From Clavulina sp. PMI_390 (Eukaryota > Basidiomycota > Agaricomycetes > Cantharellales > Hydnaceae): a DNA stretch of 64,000 nt. Below, piece after piece: positions 21,572 through 33,466 of this stretch. A program made the position numbers and the translations under genes. The stretch covers positions 552,585-616,584 of the forward strand of contig WIDE01000006.1 in NCBI GenBank assembly GCA_015039315.1, in the 5' to 3' direction. How positions within the stretch are numbered: the first letter of the stretch is position 1; the number at the start of each line of letters is the position of its first letter. Below the pieces are notes generated by a model that was not told where the DNA came from, did no database searches, and saw nothing but the letters and a program-made list of their open reading frames with translations.

Positions 21572-23971
21572 ATGCAGGCTGAGTCACTGGAAGCGACTGC
21601 ATCCAATCATCGAAGCGGTGCCACGACTCCAACTTCTGAAACTGACGATGAAGACTCTTGTATAATCTGTCTGCAAAGCATCACCGACCAGACCGTCTTG
21701 CGATGCGCGCACGACCAATTCTGCTTTGACTGTATGATAATATGGACCAGTACGCAAACACCACAGTCGTATAATAACATCGGCTGCCACTCACGGCGAG
21801 ATCTTTCGCTTTTGTTTAGAACAATCACGGAAATGTCCACTATGCTCTCAGGACGTTGGAGCATACCTTATTCACCAGATCCGTGCGGAACATGACTTTC
21901 AGAAATACTACCTCCCTCCACTTCTCGCGCCTCTGGAAATTCGACCCGCACTTCAAGCCAGAGTTCAAGCTAATATCCGCCGACGACGCCCCGAAGCTCA
22001 TTGGGGACGGCCCCAAGACATGAACACTGCCGATAATCTCGAGCGCGCTATCGAGAGACGGAAGTGGGTATATCAACAGGGGTTTTATGCAAAGGTATCG
22101 ACTGATTGCATAGCCTTGTAACTTAATTTAGCTGACGGATTGGCCGACCTCATGCTTGCTACAGCATATCGCCTCGAACACTTACACGAAGTTCAGGCCT
22201 ATACCAACGCCCTCTCAGTTTGCTAGCTCGGAAGAATTAATCAGTAGAGCGACTGTATTCATTCGAAGAGAGCTCTGCGTTTGGCCCAACCTAGATGTTC
22301 AGTTCTTGACTGCGTTCATAATCTCCTTGCTGAAGACAATGGACTTGCGCTCAGAAGCAGCAGTCCAAGCCATGGCAGAATTCCTAGATTTGAGTGCGCG
22401 ATTTCCCCTGTCCTTGATCCAACGTAAGCTGACCTTGTGACAATAGAGGGAGATAGGTTCTATGTGGGGGCTTCCAGACAGAATGCTGAGCATTTTGTGC
22501 ACGGTGAGCATCCCGAATGTTTTGAAAACCACCAGGGACCACTTGAGAACGCTCATTGTCTTAGAATCCATTCATTAGAACTCTATGCATTCCTTCGCTC
22601 GCCGTTCCGAGACTTGACCGTATACGATTCAGTTGCTCAGGTGCGTCAAATATCTCTACACATCTTATAAGTTACTCACGTCGTCTGTGACTGTATCAGT
22701 ATGGGCAGGACCAAAGAAACCATTTCTTGCAACGCCCTAGAGATCGGGTAGGGATTCCGACGAGTCCTCGCCGTCATCGTTCGCCAAATTCCTCACCTCC
22801 TCCACCCAAGCGCGCGAGACAATATTCTTCCTCGTCTCGTAAATCAACAACTGAGGTAGAACATGAACGTTCAATATTGCCTCAGCTAGCCCAACCCGGT
22901 GACCGTAATCTTGCGCCTCCTGAGCGGCAAGCTCTCGTCATTCCTCCCCTCCCGTCCTCAATTAAGGGTAAGGAGCGCGGATCGATAAGCGGGAGCGGAT
23001 CGGTCTCGGCGTCCCCCGGGCCATCAGCAGCTTCTGATGAGAGTGGAGATAACGGTGTCTCGCCTGGAGAGCAAGGTTACCCCAAGCAGTCTGCTGACAA
23101 AATCCACACGCCTCCTGCCGACCCTGCGCATCCCAACTCTCCTTCTTTCGCTTCATTCTCGGCTGGAAGAGGTTTGTCGATTAGAAACGCTGCTCAGAGG
23201 CTTCGAGCTGCAGCCAAAACGGGCACCGTTACCGTAGCTCAACGGGGACACAGTTTCGCCTCGGTACCCACCGGGTCAGTTGTCCAAACGGATTCCACTT
23301 TACGTCAAGATGGATCCCTTGGCGGTACGAAACTCGTGTCACCCCCAGTTGTCGGAGGTGAGGATGAAACACGCCCAGCATCTGTCCAGAGCACAGGTGA
23401 GACATCAAAACACGGTTGCATTCCATCCAGATCCCAAGTAGTGGGGCTCATGATGCTATTGCTGATGCATTCAGTAGGTATAATCATTGGCCCGGCACGC
23501 CTGTCTCCACCAGCATCTCCGTCGGCTTTCGCCGAAACACCTCCAGGAAGCGATATGCAACAACTCGCTTCTACCCCAGATTCATCGTCCGCCTTGGATG
23601 CAAGGCTGAAGCTTCTTCGTGCTCGGCTGCTAGCCGGCAAGGAGCTCGAGCGCTCGCGCTCGCGGGCAAGTAGCAGCAGCACACGCTTAGGTACAACCTC
23701 GCAAGTGTCCAATTCGTCTACCCCAGCTTCTGCTCGATATACTGGCGAATCATTGTCCTCTCAAAGCCCGTTGGAAACACTCTCCATTACTGCTACTCGT
23801 GCTACGTCAGCATTATCGTGGGTAGAGGAACAGCCTCCTCATGACCCCGCTTCTCCAGTAGGACAGGTTGTCGAGGCTGGCTCTAGTGTTAGAGAACTCC
23901 AATTGGAAGAAGCAGCGCTGAAGCGGGTCCTTCTGCGTCGGATGCAGCGTGGCCCAAGCAGGCAGTCTTAG
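21572..23971 (+). CDS. RING-type E3 ubiquitin ligase, Topors-like
   Basis: Likely transfers ubiquitin (or SUMO) to nuclear targets. Six exons (21572-21749, 21820-22094, 22165-22393, 22447-22503, 22579-22640, 22700-23971) give up to 690 residues. The C3HC4 RING is CIICLQ, then CAHDQFCFDC, then RKCPLC; the last Cys pair is reached only after splicing the first intron (IIWT-KQSRKCPLC). After the RING comes the conserved fungal region FRPIPTPSQF, ISRATVFIRREL, FLRSPFRDLTVYDSV, which accompanies Topors/ICP0-type RINGs. The remaining 400 residues are Ser/Pro-rich and disordered with KRAR-type nuclear signals. A hydrophobic patch near 23440-23490 (VVGLMMLLLM) is out of character and may be an unrecognised in-frame intron, since GT-AG sites frame it. 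The substrate is unknown. Confidence 0.85.
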
Positions 23972-24833
23972 TATGATATCGTACTTGTCCACAATGCCCA
24001 TGCGCTCAAGTTGAATGATCATCCTGGTCCTGCAATTTGGCAAACCACTTGGCGAACCATGCAAGAGGGGGAAGATAGTGGTCATCAACGTTCATTATCA
24101 TGAGTAAACTACGAAAGGCAATAACATTGGGAAAGGCGAAAAGGCAAGGTCCAAGAAAGCTACCAACAAGGGTCGTAACATCAAGTATCTACATTGCAAA
24201 AAAATGCGGAGAATTGTCGTGAGTAGGCGGAGTTGTCAAGTCAATTAGGTTGTCAAGTTAATAAGGCAGTCGGGATTAAGGGGGTGGATTAGGTGTCGTG
24301 ACGAAGGGGAAAAGATTGTTGAGGGAGATGCGATGATGAGAAGGGAGAGCCGGCAATCAGCAAAGCGAAACGAATAGCCTGCGAATGCGTCTCTTCCGCG
24401 CGCCGCTACCGCTGCCGACGACGGCGCGCCACTGAATGTAGACAAAATGAACTACACCCGACGGCGCGCGCGTCGCAAACTGATCGATGAGAGAAAGATG
24501 GCCATCGAGCCTTCCGCGGCATGTTGCCGTGGACGCAGGGAACAAATGAAGAAAAAGAGACGAAGTGGTGTGAGACCAGATTAGGAGATGAAGTAGGGGA
24601 AATGAATATGGGATCAATAGTGTAGGGGGAGAAGACGAACAAGATGAGAAAGAAAAGTTTTGAACGATCAAAAAACAGTCAGAATTAGAACACTTATCAA
24701 CCATATATGAGGGATACTTTTTGAACGAGCCGCGCATAGAGGGTCGACTTCGGACCGGAAAGATTAGTGGGCAGTGCCCGAGATATTACGGTAACGGGGC
24801 CAAGGGAAATAGACGATAGAGATGAAAATAGAG
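23972..24833. other. Convergent intergenic region, 3' ends
   Basis: About 860 bp between the RING gene (+) and homeobox gene (-) stop codons. It is A/G-rich on the + strand (24540-24700), so T/C-rich as a possible 3' UTR of the minus-strand gene. A reverse frame at 24357-24737 is open but pyrimidine-driven (Ser/Phe/Leu-rich) and unconvincing. Confidence 0.45.
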
Positions 24834-26545
24834 CTATGATTTGCTCCCCCACTTCCAGAAAGACTTCTTCCCCGGGGCTGGGGTTGACGACCGACTAGGT
24901 GGATCAGCAACCGGCGGGCCTGCGGCGACATGACGATTCGATGGGTAGCCGGCAGGATATGGGCCTGGGGTTGAGGAGCGGGGAGGGACGCCAGCCGCGT
25001 TCTGGATCCGAGCAATGGAGGGTAGAGGTTGGTTCACCTGGAGGGATTGGCCTCGGTGATGGGTCGGAGCCAGGGGAGATGAACGCTGCGGGCTGAGATG
25101 GAGCTCATCGAATCCGCGAAGGGGGTCGCTACCAGAGCGATTCCTTGCATCAACTGCACTAGCTTGAGTGCCGGGGACAGGGATTTGAACAACAGGAGGA
25201 GGGGATGACCACATGGGCTGGGGTTCAAGGGTGAAGGGAGGCGGAATATTGCTGCTAGTTCGGAGATGGGAGGGGCGAGTGCCCGCGACGGGAGGGCGCG
25301 AAGTCGAAGAGGTTCTTCCGCGGGCATGGTCGCCATCGAGCTTCAGCGGGGGCAGGCGAAGGTCTTCGGAATATCGCGGCTGCGAGACCGAATTAGAGCG
25401 CGACGGGGTAGCCTGGTTGCGAATTGAGCGCAGACGATAATCCTCTGCAGAGGCAGGGACATTTTCCGTGGCCACTGGTGCCATTCCGTACATTGGAACC
25501 CCGCCACTGCTTCGTGGAGGCGCAACCGCCCCTCGAGAGTCGTAAGTGACGGAGTCATACCTTCGACGAGCAGGCTGTCCGTTCGCAACGCCCATGGGCA
25601 TATACATGTCTGGGGTGGAGGGGCGGATAGGATCCATGGGTGTTCTTGTAGGGACGCCGTATTGAGAGCTTTGTCCAGGCATGGGGACAGCGGCATACTG
25701 GCCCTGGGCGCCAACGCCAGGCGCGTTGACGGTTTGATATGCCGCGGCCGAGCCTGCCGCCCTCCATTGCGTACCAGAGTTTGCAGAGTAAAGAGGTGGG
25801 GGGTTGGTGGTATTCGTTCGTCGCGCCGCGTCGTTCTGCGAACAGGAGAGCGCACGATTTTGGTCAGATTTCTGTAATTCCGACACATCAGACATAGGGA
25901 GTGGGGTGGCTCACGAAGCCGACCAACGTACCTGCTTTTGGCGCTGATTCTGAAACCGAATTCGAATGGGAGGTACCAGAGAACGGGAAATTGGTCAGAA
26001 AATGGCGAACGACAAATAGGCAACGGTAGATCGGTACCTGGAACCACACCTGAAAGCAGAAGATCGAGATATTAGAGTGTGTCCCTGCAATATAAGCGCA
26101 TAAAGGGCCTTACTTGGACTTTCCGGGGCGTGAGCCCAGTCTGGCGAGCCGTTTCTTCACGCTGCGCTGTGGTTGGGAATCGGGTCTAGGAAGCAGCGAA
26201 CAAGAGTTCAAGGGTCAGATCCTGTTGTGAAACATCGCATACATCGCAGAAGTGGAGACTAGCAACGGAGAACATCGGTGGAAGTCAACGCACCTGTTGG
26301 AGCAGTGCATGAAGGATAGTCAATTGCTGCGCAGTCATCAACGTTCGAGTGCGTCGAGGACGTGCGTCGCTCGGCGAGCGAGGACGGTGAGACCTGTCAG
26401 CACCGCCAGAATCAGAGCCTTCAGAGCCAGAATCTGATAGCTCGTCGTCCTCTGAGTGACGTTTGCTGTAGTATTGGTTATTATCACGGGAGGCGGATGT
26501 GGAGCGCCTTGGGCGACCGCGAGTAGGAGCGACACCGGAAGACAT
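24834..26545 (-). CDS. Homeobox (homeodomain) transcription factor
   Basis: A DNA-binding regulator of the fungal homeobox class. Five exons on the minus strand (26545-26294, 26185-26114, 26049-26038, 25949-25932, 25835-24834) give 451 residues. The homeodomain begins near residue 70: RRTRTLMTAQQLTILHALL, then RFPTTAQREETARQTGLTPRKVQ, then VWFQ and NQRQKQ. Trp48, Phe49, Asn51 and Arg53 of the recognition helix are present. The recognition helix is assembled from a 12-nt and an 18-nt micro-exon. The N-terminus is Ser/Asp-rich; the 330-residue C-terminal part is Pro/Ser-rich and disordered, probably regulatory, and ends in a basic aromatic tail (KKSFWKWGSKS). Fungal relatives include regulators of fruiting-body development and of mating type. 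The lack of a partner gene and the overall shape do not suggest a mating-type locus here. Confidence 0.9.
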
Positions 26546-29500
26546 TATGAGGATATAGCAAAGGGAGATACGAGTGGCAGGACTAGTGGGAGGAGCTGGT
26601 AGTAAAAAGATTAAATCTGCGAGAGTGCAAAGCGTTCGTTGCCAGATACGAGCGAAGTAGTCGCCCTACTAAAATGTGGATACGGGGATGGTAAAATACG
26701 AAGGGAGACCTAGCCGTTGGGCGATGGAGAAGGGGGGAGGGGAGGGTGAGCTGTCTTGACAGGACGAAACTGTTACTTATAGCACAGTCAGGACAATGAA
26801 CGATAGAATGTCAATTAAACGGTGTTACAGAGAATGAGGTGGCTCCTGATAAACAGTTTTCCTCGGGTCAGAAGCATATGGAGATGATTTAGAAAGGAGA
26901 AAGCGGGCGTCGGGTCGACCGGCCTGAAACACGGTTGTCAATTGTCCATGGCAATTCAACTGTATTCAAAAGCTAATGGAACTTCTCTAACACAATTACC
27001 AGGAAGGCGTCGTCAATCAATCGGTACCATTCGGATTGAGCGTGTGGTGCCGGCCCTCGTCGCTGGCAATGCTCTGCTGGCCGACGGTCGTGGGCGTGGG
27101 CACAGGCGGACCCTGATCGTTGGCAGGGCACGTTTGAGTTGGCGTTTCATAGGTGAATGAACAGGTGTGTGAGCACTGCCAGCCACACAAAAAACTTCAT
27201 TCTTTGATGCCGGTTGAATCCCCATCAGCCGGAATGTCCGCAATTGACAAGCCGAGCAGCTGCAATGCAAATCTAAAACGTAGAGAAAAAATGAATGATC
27301 GCTCATCTAAATAATTAGATTGCTTAATGATACCTACCTTTTTGAGAATCTATTGACATTGTCTTCTGGGCGGGCTGGGGTGCCTTGAGCGGTGAGCACT
27401 GACCTCCCGCCCTCATGATGTGATTCTCAGTCGTCTCAATGATTCTGAGTTTCAGCCCCATGAGCGCCTGCCACATCCTCTCATGGCAATCGCCGTTGTT
27501 CACCACACAGGGCAGTAAGCGCAGTGGACGGTGGTGGGCGCCCGCAGGTTGGGTTGCCGCGGCAGTTTCGATCTTGCATGGTTGAGCTGCTTCCGATAAA
27601 TACCCACAGAGGCCACTGCCATTGGTAGGTTGGCTCAGAGCGTCAGTTTTTAAATTTGTAAACCTGTGCCACGCCGCTAACGACGACCAGAAATTTTCCC
27701 TTTCTTACCATCTTGAGCAATCGATCGGGCTCCCAATTCTATTACTCGGATGAGATTCGATTAGGAGGTCGGGCCATTGCCCTTTATCGCAATAGCGCCG
27801 TTCTGCTCCCATTGGCGCCGATTTCGGTGGTCATTGAGATCCATTTTACAAAGCTCAGAAACTCAGGATGAATCTAACCACGAGCATTGTCGATGGGTCC
27901 ACTCACGATGTGCGGACACGCATCACAATAAAACTCCCGTTAACCGCCCCGGCAGGCCCATCGGCATGGATAAGCTGTATTGTTGCGAGTCACAGAGATC
28001 TGACTCAAACGAGTCGTAAAACTATGTGGTTCATTTCCGCCCAAAGTATGTCACCCTGGGGAGCCCGCGCTATACATCGCGTTCATCGAAATCGACATGT
28101 CAGGGCCATCAATGAGGGATGATGGCAGAACACCAGCCGTCTTGGACCCTCTCTAAGGGTGTCCGGCGTTGTATACATGACACACGCCCATGTGACGTCG
28201 GCCGCCGTGCGTCGGTCTCAATGCTCAATGGGCAACCCAGCACCTCATTGGGCACACAAAGGGCTAAACTAAAAAGCCCCCTATAGCGTTGCAGCCATAG
28301 CCCTTGTTGCTTCAAGGAGAGCCCGAAACCGTCTCATCACTATGGGCATATATAAGGAGATAGCTAGGGAGGCCCCGTTCATTACAATGAAAGGTTGTTG
28401 CCAATATTCGCCTCCAGGTTGCATTCGGCCGTCAGCATTTCGGGAGGCAATCCATTCAGGAAAGTCTGCATTTTGATCGAGCCTCGACCCCGGAAATAAA
28501 CCAGCCACCCGCGGTCATCGTTAGGTTGAGACGTTCCGGCGAAGTTTGATCACAGACGACGATCCTCTATAGAATATGCTGCGTTGTAACATCAGCGCAT
28601 GTAGCTCGTGCGTGAAGGTGACGTTCTGTGGCGACAACCCCTCCCCTGACAGTGTGACCGGAACTGGGTCTGCTAGTTGACAGGGCGCAAAATAATTTTT
28701 TGTACCACAACTTCCCCTTTCTGATTCCAGTCGGCAGAGATTCGGAGCCACGGCAACATCAAGCAGAAAGGCGCCCCTTTCTTAGTCGGATGATCCCTGG
28801 GTAGCGTCAATGGAGGGAAATGCAGCTTGTTGGTGGCAAGTCAGTAGGCGACTCAGAAGCAAATCAGTTCGGCGCGTCGGCTTCTCCTTTACCTGCCATG
28901 TCAACTGGTTCGAATGGTTGAAAGGATCCACAGAAAGGAAGGGAGATCCAAATGTAGGGACTGAACATGTAGGATTGATTGACCGGTGCTTGATGCGCTT
29001 GTCGATCAGAAAAGCTTTCCTTCTCGACGTCGTTCATCTCCGAACACCCCCTAATTCCCTTATTATTCAGACGGCATCTATCCCTATTCTATCTAAGGGT
29101 CTTCATTACTGCACCCTTTTCTTTCTCGCTTTTCAGCCGAGTATAAATGTATCTTCCGGACGTCAACATCTGTCACGGCTGCGCAGGCCCTTGTATGGAG
29201 AGCAGCCCATCGAACCCGGAAAAAGGCTAGCTCGTCCTTGTCCAAGAGAACATGCTCCAAAGTTTACCAACAAAACAATCCTTTACAATGACACGGCAGG
29301 CAACGAGCTACTATGCTCCAATCACAAAGAATGGTGACTGGGGCAACACAATGATTGCCATGACATCTCGAGCGGTCGAGACCGATCCTACCCCGCGCCG
29401 AGCCCAGACCTCAAAAACGAAGATCTAGGAGTGGGATGACAACCAAATGGCCAGGAGGTATGATGCAAGTAAAACGAATCATTGAGTCCTCGTGTTTGGC

Positions 29501-29703
29501 ATACAGGCCGGTCGACAGGTCTAGAGCTTCTCATGTTTCACAATCTAGACCTCTGGTGGAAGCACCTATGGTTCAGAAACTGGCACAAATGTAATAGATT
29601 AATTCTCATCAATGGAAGCAAGGAGGTGCTGGTAATAAAGTTGCATCCATAGGAGTGTACCAGGAAGTAACAACAACAAAGGCAGACGGCAACTTCCTTT
29701 GTC
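26546..29703. other. Gene-poor 3.2 kb region upstream of the homeobox gene
   Basis: The part next to 26546 should be the homeobox promoter, and the long spacing fits a developmentally regulated gene. One weak candidate gene lies at 27013-27506 (listed separately). An open frame at 28810-29337 (+, 175 codons) has no domain and no codon pattern that convinces me. The last part holds the 3' UTR of the nucleoporin gene. No repeats, tRNA or transposon ends were seen. Confidence 0.45.
27013..27506 (-). CDS. Weak candidate small Cys-rich protein gene
   Basis: Two reverse-strand frames (27506-27337 and about 27270-27013) can be joined across a plausible GTAGGT...TTTTAG intron to give a Cys-containing, Arg-rich protein (SQK-DLHCSCSACQLRTFR, ending SIRMVPID). 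The upstream frame stays open to about 27700 without an ATG; the only useful ATG is near 27465. No family is recognised and there is no signal peptide. It may equally be non-coding DNA or an unspliced upstream transcript of the homeobox gene. Confidence 0.15.
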
Positions 29704-32700
29704 TCACTGCGACAAGACCGAGAATGGGTCTGTATTTCCGCCTTCGAGAGCAGCCAATCCAGTTTCCCGGACGGCATACATGTATTCGCGCAGGCGGTTC
29801 TTTGGCTTCCCATCCGAAGTGGCGGTGGTAAGGAAATCACGATAGAGTTGGTACCGCTCGTCGGCGACGATTGTCGATAAATGATAGGCGTGCTTGATGT
29901 TTCTGATGTCCGTCAAAAGGCCATGAGACACGTCGGAGAGTGCGAAAGCACATCCACCGAGGCAAGGCCGCCAGGAGAAGCGGAGAGGCGTTCGAGTCGA
30001 GGACGCGGTCGGAGACAGGAAATGATGCATGATATCAGTGACCGCCAACATCGTAGGCACAAGTGCCAAGTAGCCGTATGATTCCCCCACGAGTGTCGCC
30101 GAGCAATCATACGTCAATTAAGGTAATATTGGCTTCAGTTGAGATATTCATAAACCTCATAATACTGTCACTCACGCTGGGAATAGATGGCGTGACGCCA
30201 TTAGCTCCTGGTGGAGTCGCAGAACGAGCTCGGGAATGAAAATCTGTCTGATGCGAGTGATCTCACTGAGCCGTCGCTCGTCTAGAATGGGCGTCAGATG
30301 GGGATGGAATTACATGCAGGCGTGGAGACATACCATCTTGAGATTCATCGAGAGGGTGGAGCCAAGCAGAGGTGAATAGGTCGTGAGATGCTTCTCTCAC
30401 ACGGTCTAGAATTTGCTGGAAAATCGGAAATAAACGTCAACGTCAATGACGACTGCTCACAGGCTGTATATCTTGCAACGCATGTAGAGACTGCGAGCAA
30501 TCGACGACATGTGAAACAGAAAGGTTGTTACGCACCCCATACTGCCTGCGCCACTCCACAGTTTGAATTTTTTGCGCCGTCGAATCAGCAGGTTCTGCGC
30601 CCCGTACAGCGTGGAGCGCAGCAAATCCATCCCACACCTCGAAGAAATTGCGGAAATGCACCAGCTCGGGGCCATCGACAGGATGATTGGCAGCCTCCCT
30701 CGAAACTTCCGCCGGAATACTGAGGATGAGCTCTCTGGCAGCAGGAATCCTGGCGAATCCTGGTAGGAGCGACCCCCATATGTAGACAAAGAGGAGATCA
30801 TGAGCAAGGGGCGTCGCTGGCGACCAGAAGACTGACCTAGGAGATACCGCATAAGCGCATTTGCCTGGCGAAGCGCAGCACCATAGTTGGTAGAGTGAAA
30901 TGTGAGCCATTCTACGGAGCGGCATAATACTCTTTCAGCCGGCAAAATCTTTGTGTCAACGTCCGCCAACGAAGGTAACTCTTTGGAGTAGGCAGGTAAT
31001 TTCTGCAAGTCAGGAGTCAGCAATTAGTCGGACTCCTTCTAAGATTGGTTAGACGAACCTTGAGCTCGTCTCGAGCTATCATACTCGCCGTTGAGAAGGC
31101 GACAGCTTCCACATCGAGACCGTGATCTCGGGCACGATCCAACATAGTGGATCGTTCATGCCTCGAGGTTTCGATGCTTAGTTCTATATGTTATCGATAT
31201 ATCAGACGTCGATAAATGAGGGAAATTTGATGGGGGTTGCTTACTGGACAAGAAAGAAGCATATCTCTGGATCGCATTCTCCCCTAAGGCACCAACATAC
31301 AGCGCCACAAGCTCACCGCGTCGCTCCTCCTATACCACACGCGAATCGTGAGCCACGGTTAGGATTAGAGCTGTCGTGTTCGTACCTCTAGATGAGCAAT
31401 ATACGCTTGGAGAATGATATTAGCGGCGTCAAGCGGCACATCACGGCCAATCTGCCGTAAAAAGAGGCAAAAATGGGCGAAGAATCGTAATTGCTGGATT
31501 TGCTCGCTATGGCAGTCGGACTGTTAGACGAAAAGGGTCGAGCACAGCAATTGGGCCACTTCACCTCGTCTGCGGAAGACCATTCGGCTCCTGCAATTGG
31601 GCTGCATAGCTTTCAAACATTTCATCGGTCCGATCCAGGATGATGTGGTACTGTGCCCAGTGGAAACTTTGGCTAAAGTCAAATCTGCCCACAAGGTCAT
31701 CGCACGTTGTATGAACTGTCGACCTTGCAGAACTACTACAGGAAATGACAAGAAAGGGTTATCTCACCTGCTATTGACTTTGACGCCTTCCAGCTCCTTC
31801 AGGGCAGCTTCAATGTGTTCCTCGAATGCTGCCTCGTCATCATCATCGTCATTGTCCTCCGCCAAAGCTGACAGCTCGTCCTGAATTGCTTGTGTATCAC
31901 CCGTGCTCCAGAAGCCTCCATAGCGAGAAAGGAGAGTATCCACACGATCCTCTAGCAGAGCCGACACTCGTGCCCATAAGTGGTCTTCCCATGTCTGAAG
32001 CCCCATCGACAAGGCTGGTAGCGTAGTCGCTGACGGTGCCAAACTAGCGAGGACTAAGCGGGACGCTGGCGATAAGACGGTCTATGAGAATTGGTCAATA
32101 CACCGCGCCCAGGGGAGAGAGGGGAAAGGAAGAAACACGTACACTGCTCGCCCCTGCTTTGCATGTTTTCCTCCATAACGCTCTGCGCGGATTTCCACTC
32201 CATGTCAGGGACCTTTGCGTATCCTCTTGCATCGCGTCATCCTCCCGATTGGTCTCGTCAGCAACTGCAATTGTTCACTTAGAATCGAGGTCCTTAGGTA
32301 TCGTGAGGAAAGACGCCTACGAACCAATCGCGTCCCAGCTAAAAGCCTTTGCTCCTCGCAGAGCAGCGGCTCTCCAGGGGTGATCAGAGTCTCGGCATAC
32401 CTCCATCGCCTTATCAAGAGCTCCTGCTCGTACAAAATGGAATATTGATTGTGACACAGACTTCTCGTACTCCTGTAGCGACCGCAGTCACGTTAGCAGC
32501 ATCTCTTCAATAACGAAGGACGACCATACCGCGTCTTTTGGATCAAGCACAGCGAGATTTCCAGATGCGGCAGCGCGAGTAGTCGCATCCGGATCCAGCT
32601 CTCTGGTCAAACTGTTGACCGTTGGACGAGCTATCGTCCGCGAAGGGCCTCCTGAACTGCGTAGCTGATGCAAGAGCTCAATTTTTGTAAATCTTAAATA

Positions 32701-33275
32701 GCCTTTTCGAGTGTCGGTCTCCAATTGGGTAGGAGCTGTACGTTGCAGCCAGTCGCGAACAATCTGTTGAGAAGGTCAATTGGATTGCATTGGATAAATA
32801 GAGGTATTGACGTACGAGAAGCTCGTTGAGAACGGGGGATGTCTCCAAAGCCTGTCGCATCAGGGTAATTTCTGGTGTATATGGGTTGTTGAGAACGAGT
32901 GCTTTTGGGGAGGGTCCATCGGAATCGGGGGCAGCACGATCACTAGAAAGACATGAGCATATGAAGGGCTTCCCAGGAGAGCCTTTGATACTGAACGCAC
33001 AGATATAGCTCAGCAATAAGCTCCCATGTGTTGTGCTCAAGCTCCCAAAGAGTGACCAGATCGCTTGGTCCGAGCTGAGTTTCAGAAAGGATATCAAGTC
33101 GACCGCGACAGACTTGATTAAATCGCGCCGCAAGGCCAGAGCTAGCATCGAGGATCGGAGAGTCATCATTGATAACTTGGGTGTCGCCTTGATTTGGGGG
33201 GAAGAGTTGCAGAGCTTGGGCAAACAAGGTCTCTGCTTCAGTCTGCGCTGTTTTATCCAGTCCAATTCGAGACAT
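29704..33275 (-). CDS. NUP84: Nuclear pore protein Nup84/Nup107
   Basis: A scaffold member of the Y-shaped (Nup84/Nup107-160) complex of the nuclear pore. The gene has many small exons on the minus strand; exact borders were not all worked out. Start MSRIGLDKTAQTEAETLFAQ at 33275, stop at 29704. Family hallmarks in order are a helical N-terminal region (LVTLWELEHNTWELIAELY), VRDWLQRTAPTQLETDTRKG, then GALDKAMEVCRDSDHPWRAA, which matches the signature CRxxDxPWRAA segment, then MGLQTWEDHLWARVSALLEDR, and a helical C-terminus (ERYQLYRDFLTTA). No membrane segment. An acidic loop (EDNDDDDDEAAFEE) interrupts the middle. The identification rests on the PWRAA and WEDHLWA blocks, both typical of Nup84/Nup107. 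It diverges from the PCNA gene with 191 bp between start codons. Confidence 0.85.
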
Positions 33276-33466
33276 GGTCGAATGGCCTAAGCGCCGTCTT
33301 TAGTCCAAACGTGAAAGATACCAGAGTCCAACCAAAAGTTAAGCAGTTGTGTGGCCCAGCGCGACCGACCAACTCGCTTGTGTGTGTCGAGGGCGGTGTA
33401 AACAAGACACGCCGATATCCGCGCCTTCTCTCTCCACCGTCATCTCTCCCTCAGCCCACCGCCAAA
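33276..33466. promoter_or_regulatory. Bidirectional promoter, NUP84 and PCNA
   Basis: The start codons of NUP84 (-) and PCNA (+) are 191 bp apart. The PCNA side is C/T-rich (33420-33460, CCTTCTCTCTCC), as is common just upstream of highly expressed fungal genes. An ACGCG motif at 33410 region was not seen exactly; CACGCC occurs at 33408-33413. No TATA box is obvious. Confidence 0.5.

Noticed and set aside
24357..24737. Reverse open frame rich in Ser, Phe and Leu
   Set aside because: Its composition is caused by T/C-rich DNA expected for a 3' UTR; no domain.
24834..26545. Mating-type homeobox (HD1/HD2) locus
   Set aside because: Only one homeodomain gene is present, no divergently transcribed HD partner or mitochondrial intermediate peptidase flank is seen.
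28810..29337. 175-codon open frame on +
   Set aside because: No domain, no signal peptide and no plausible exon partners; probably chance.
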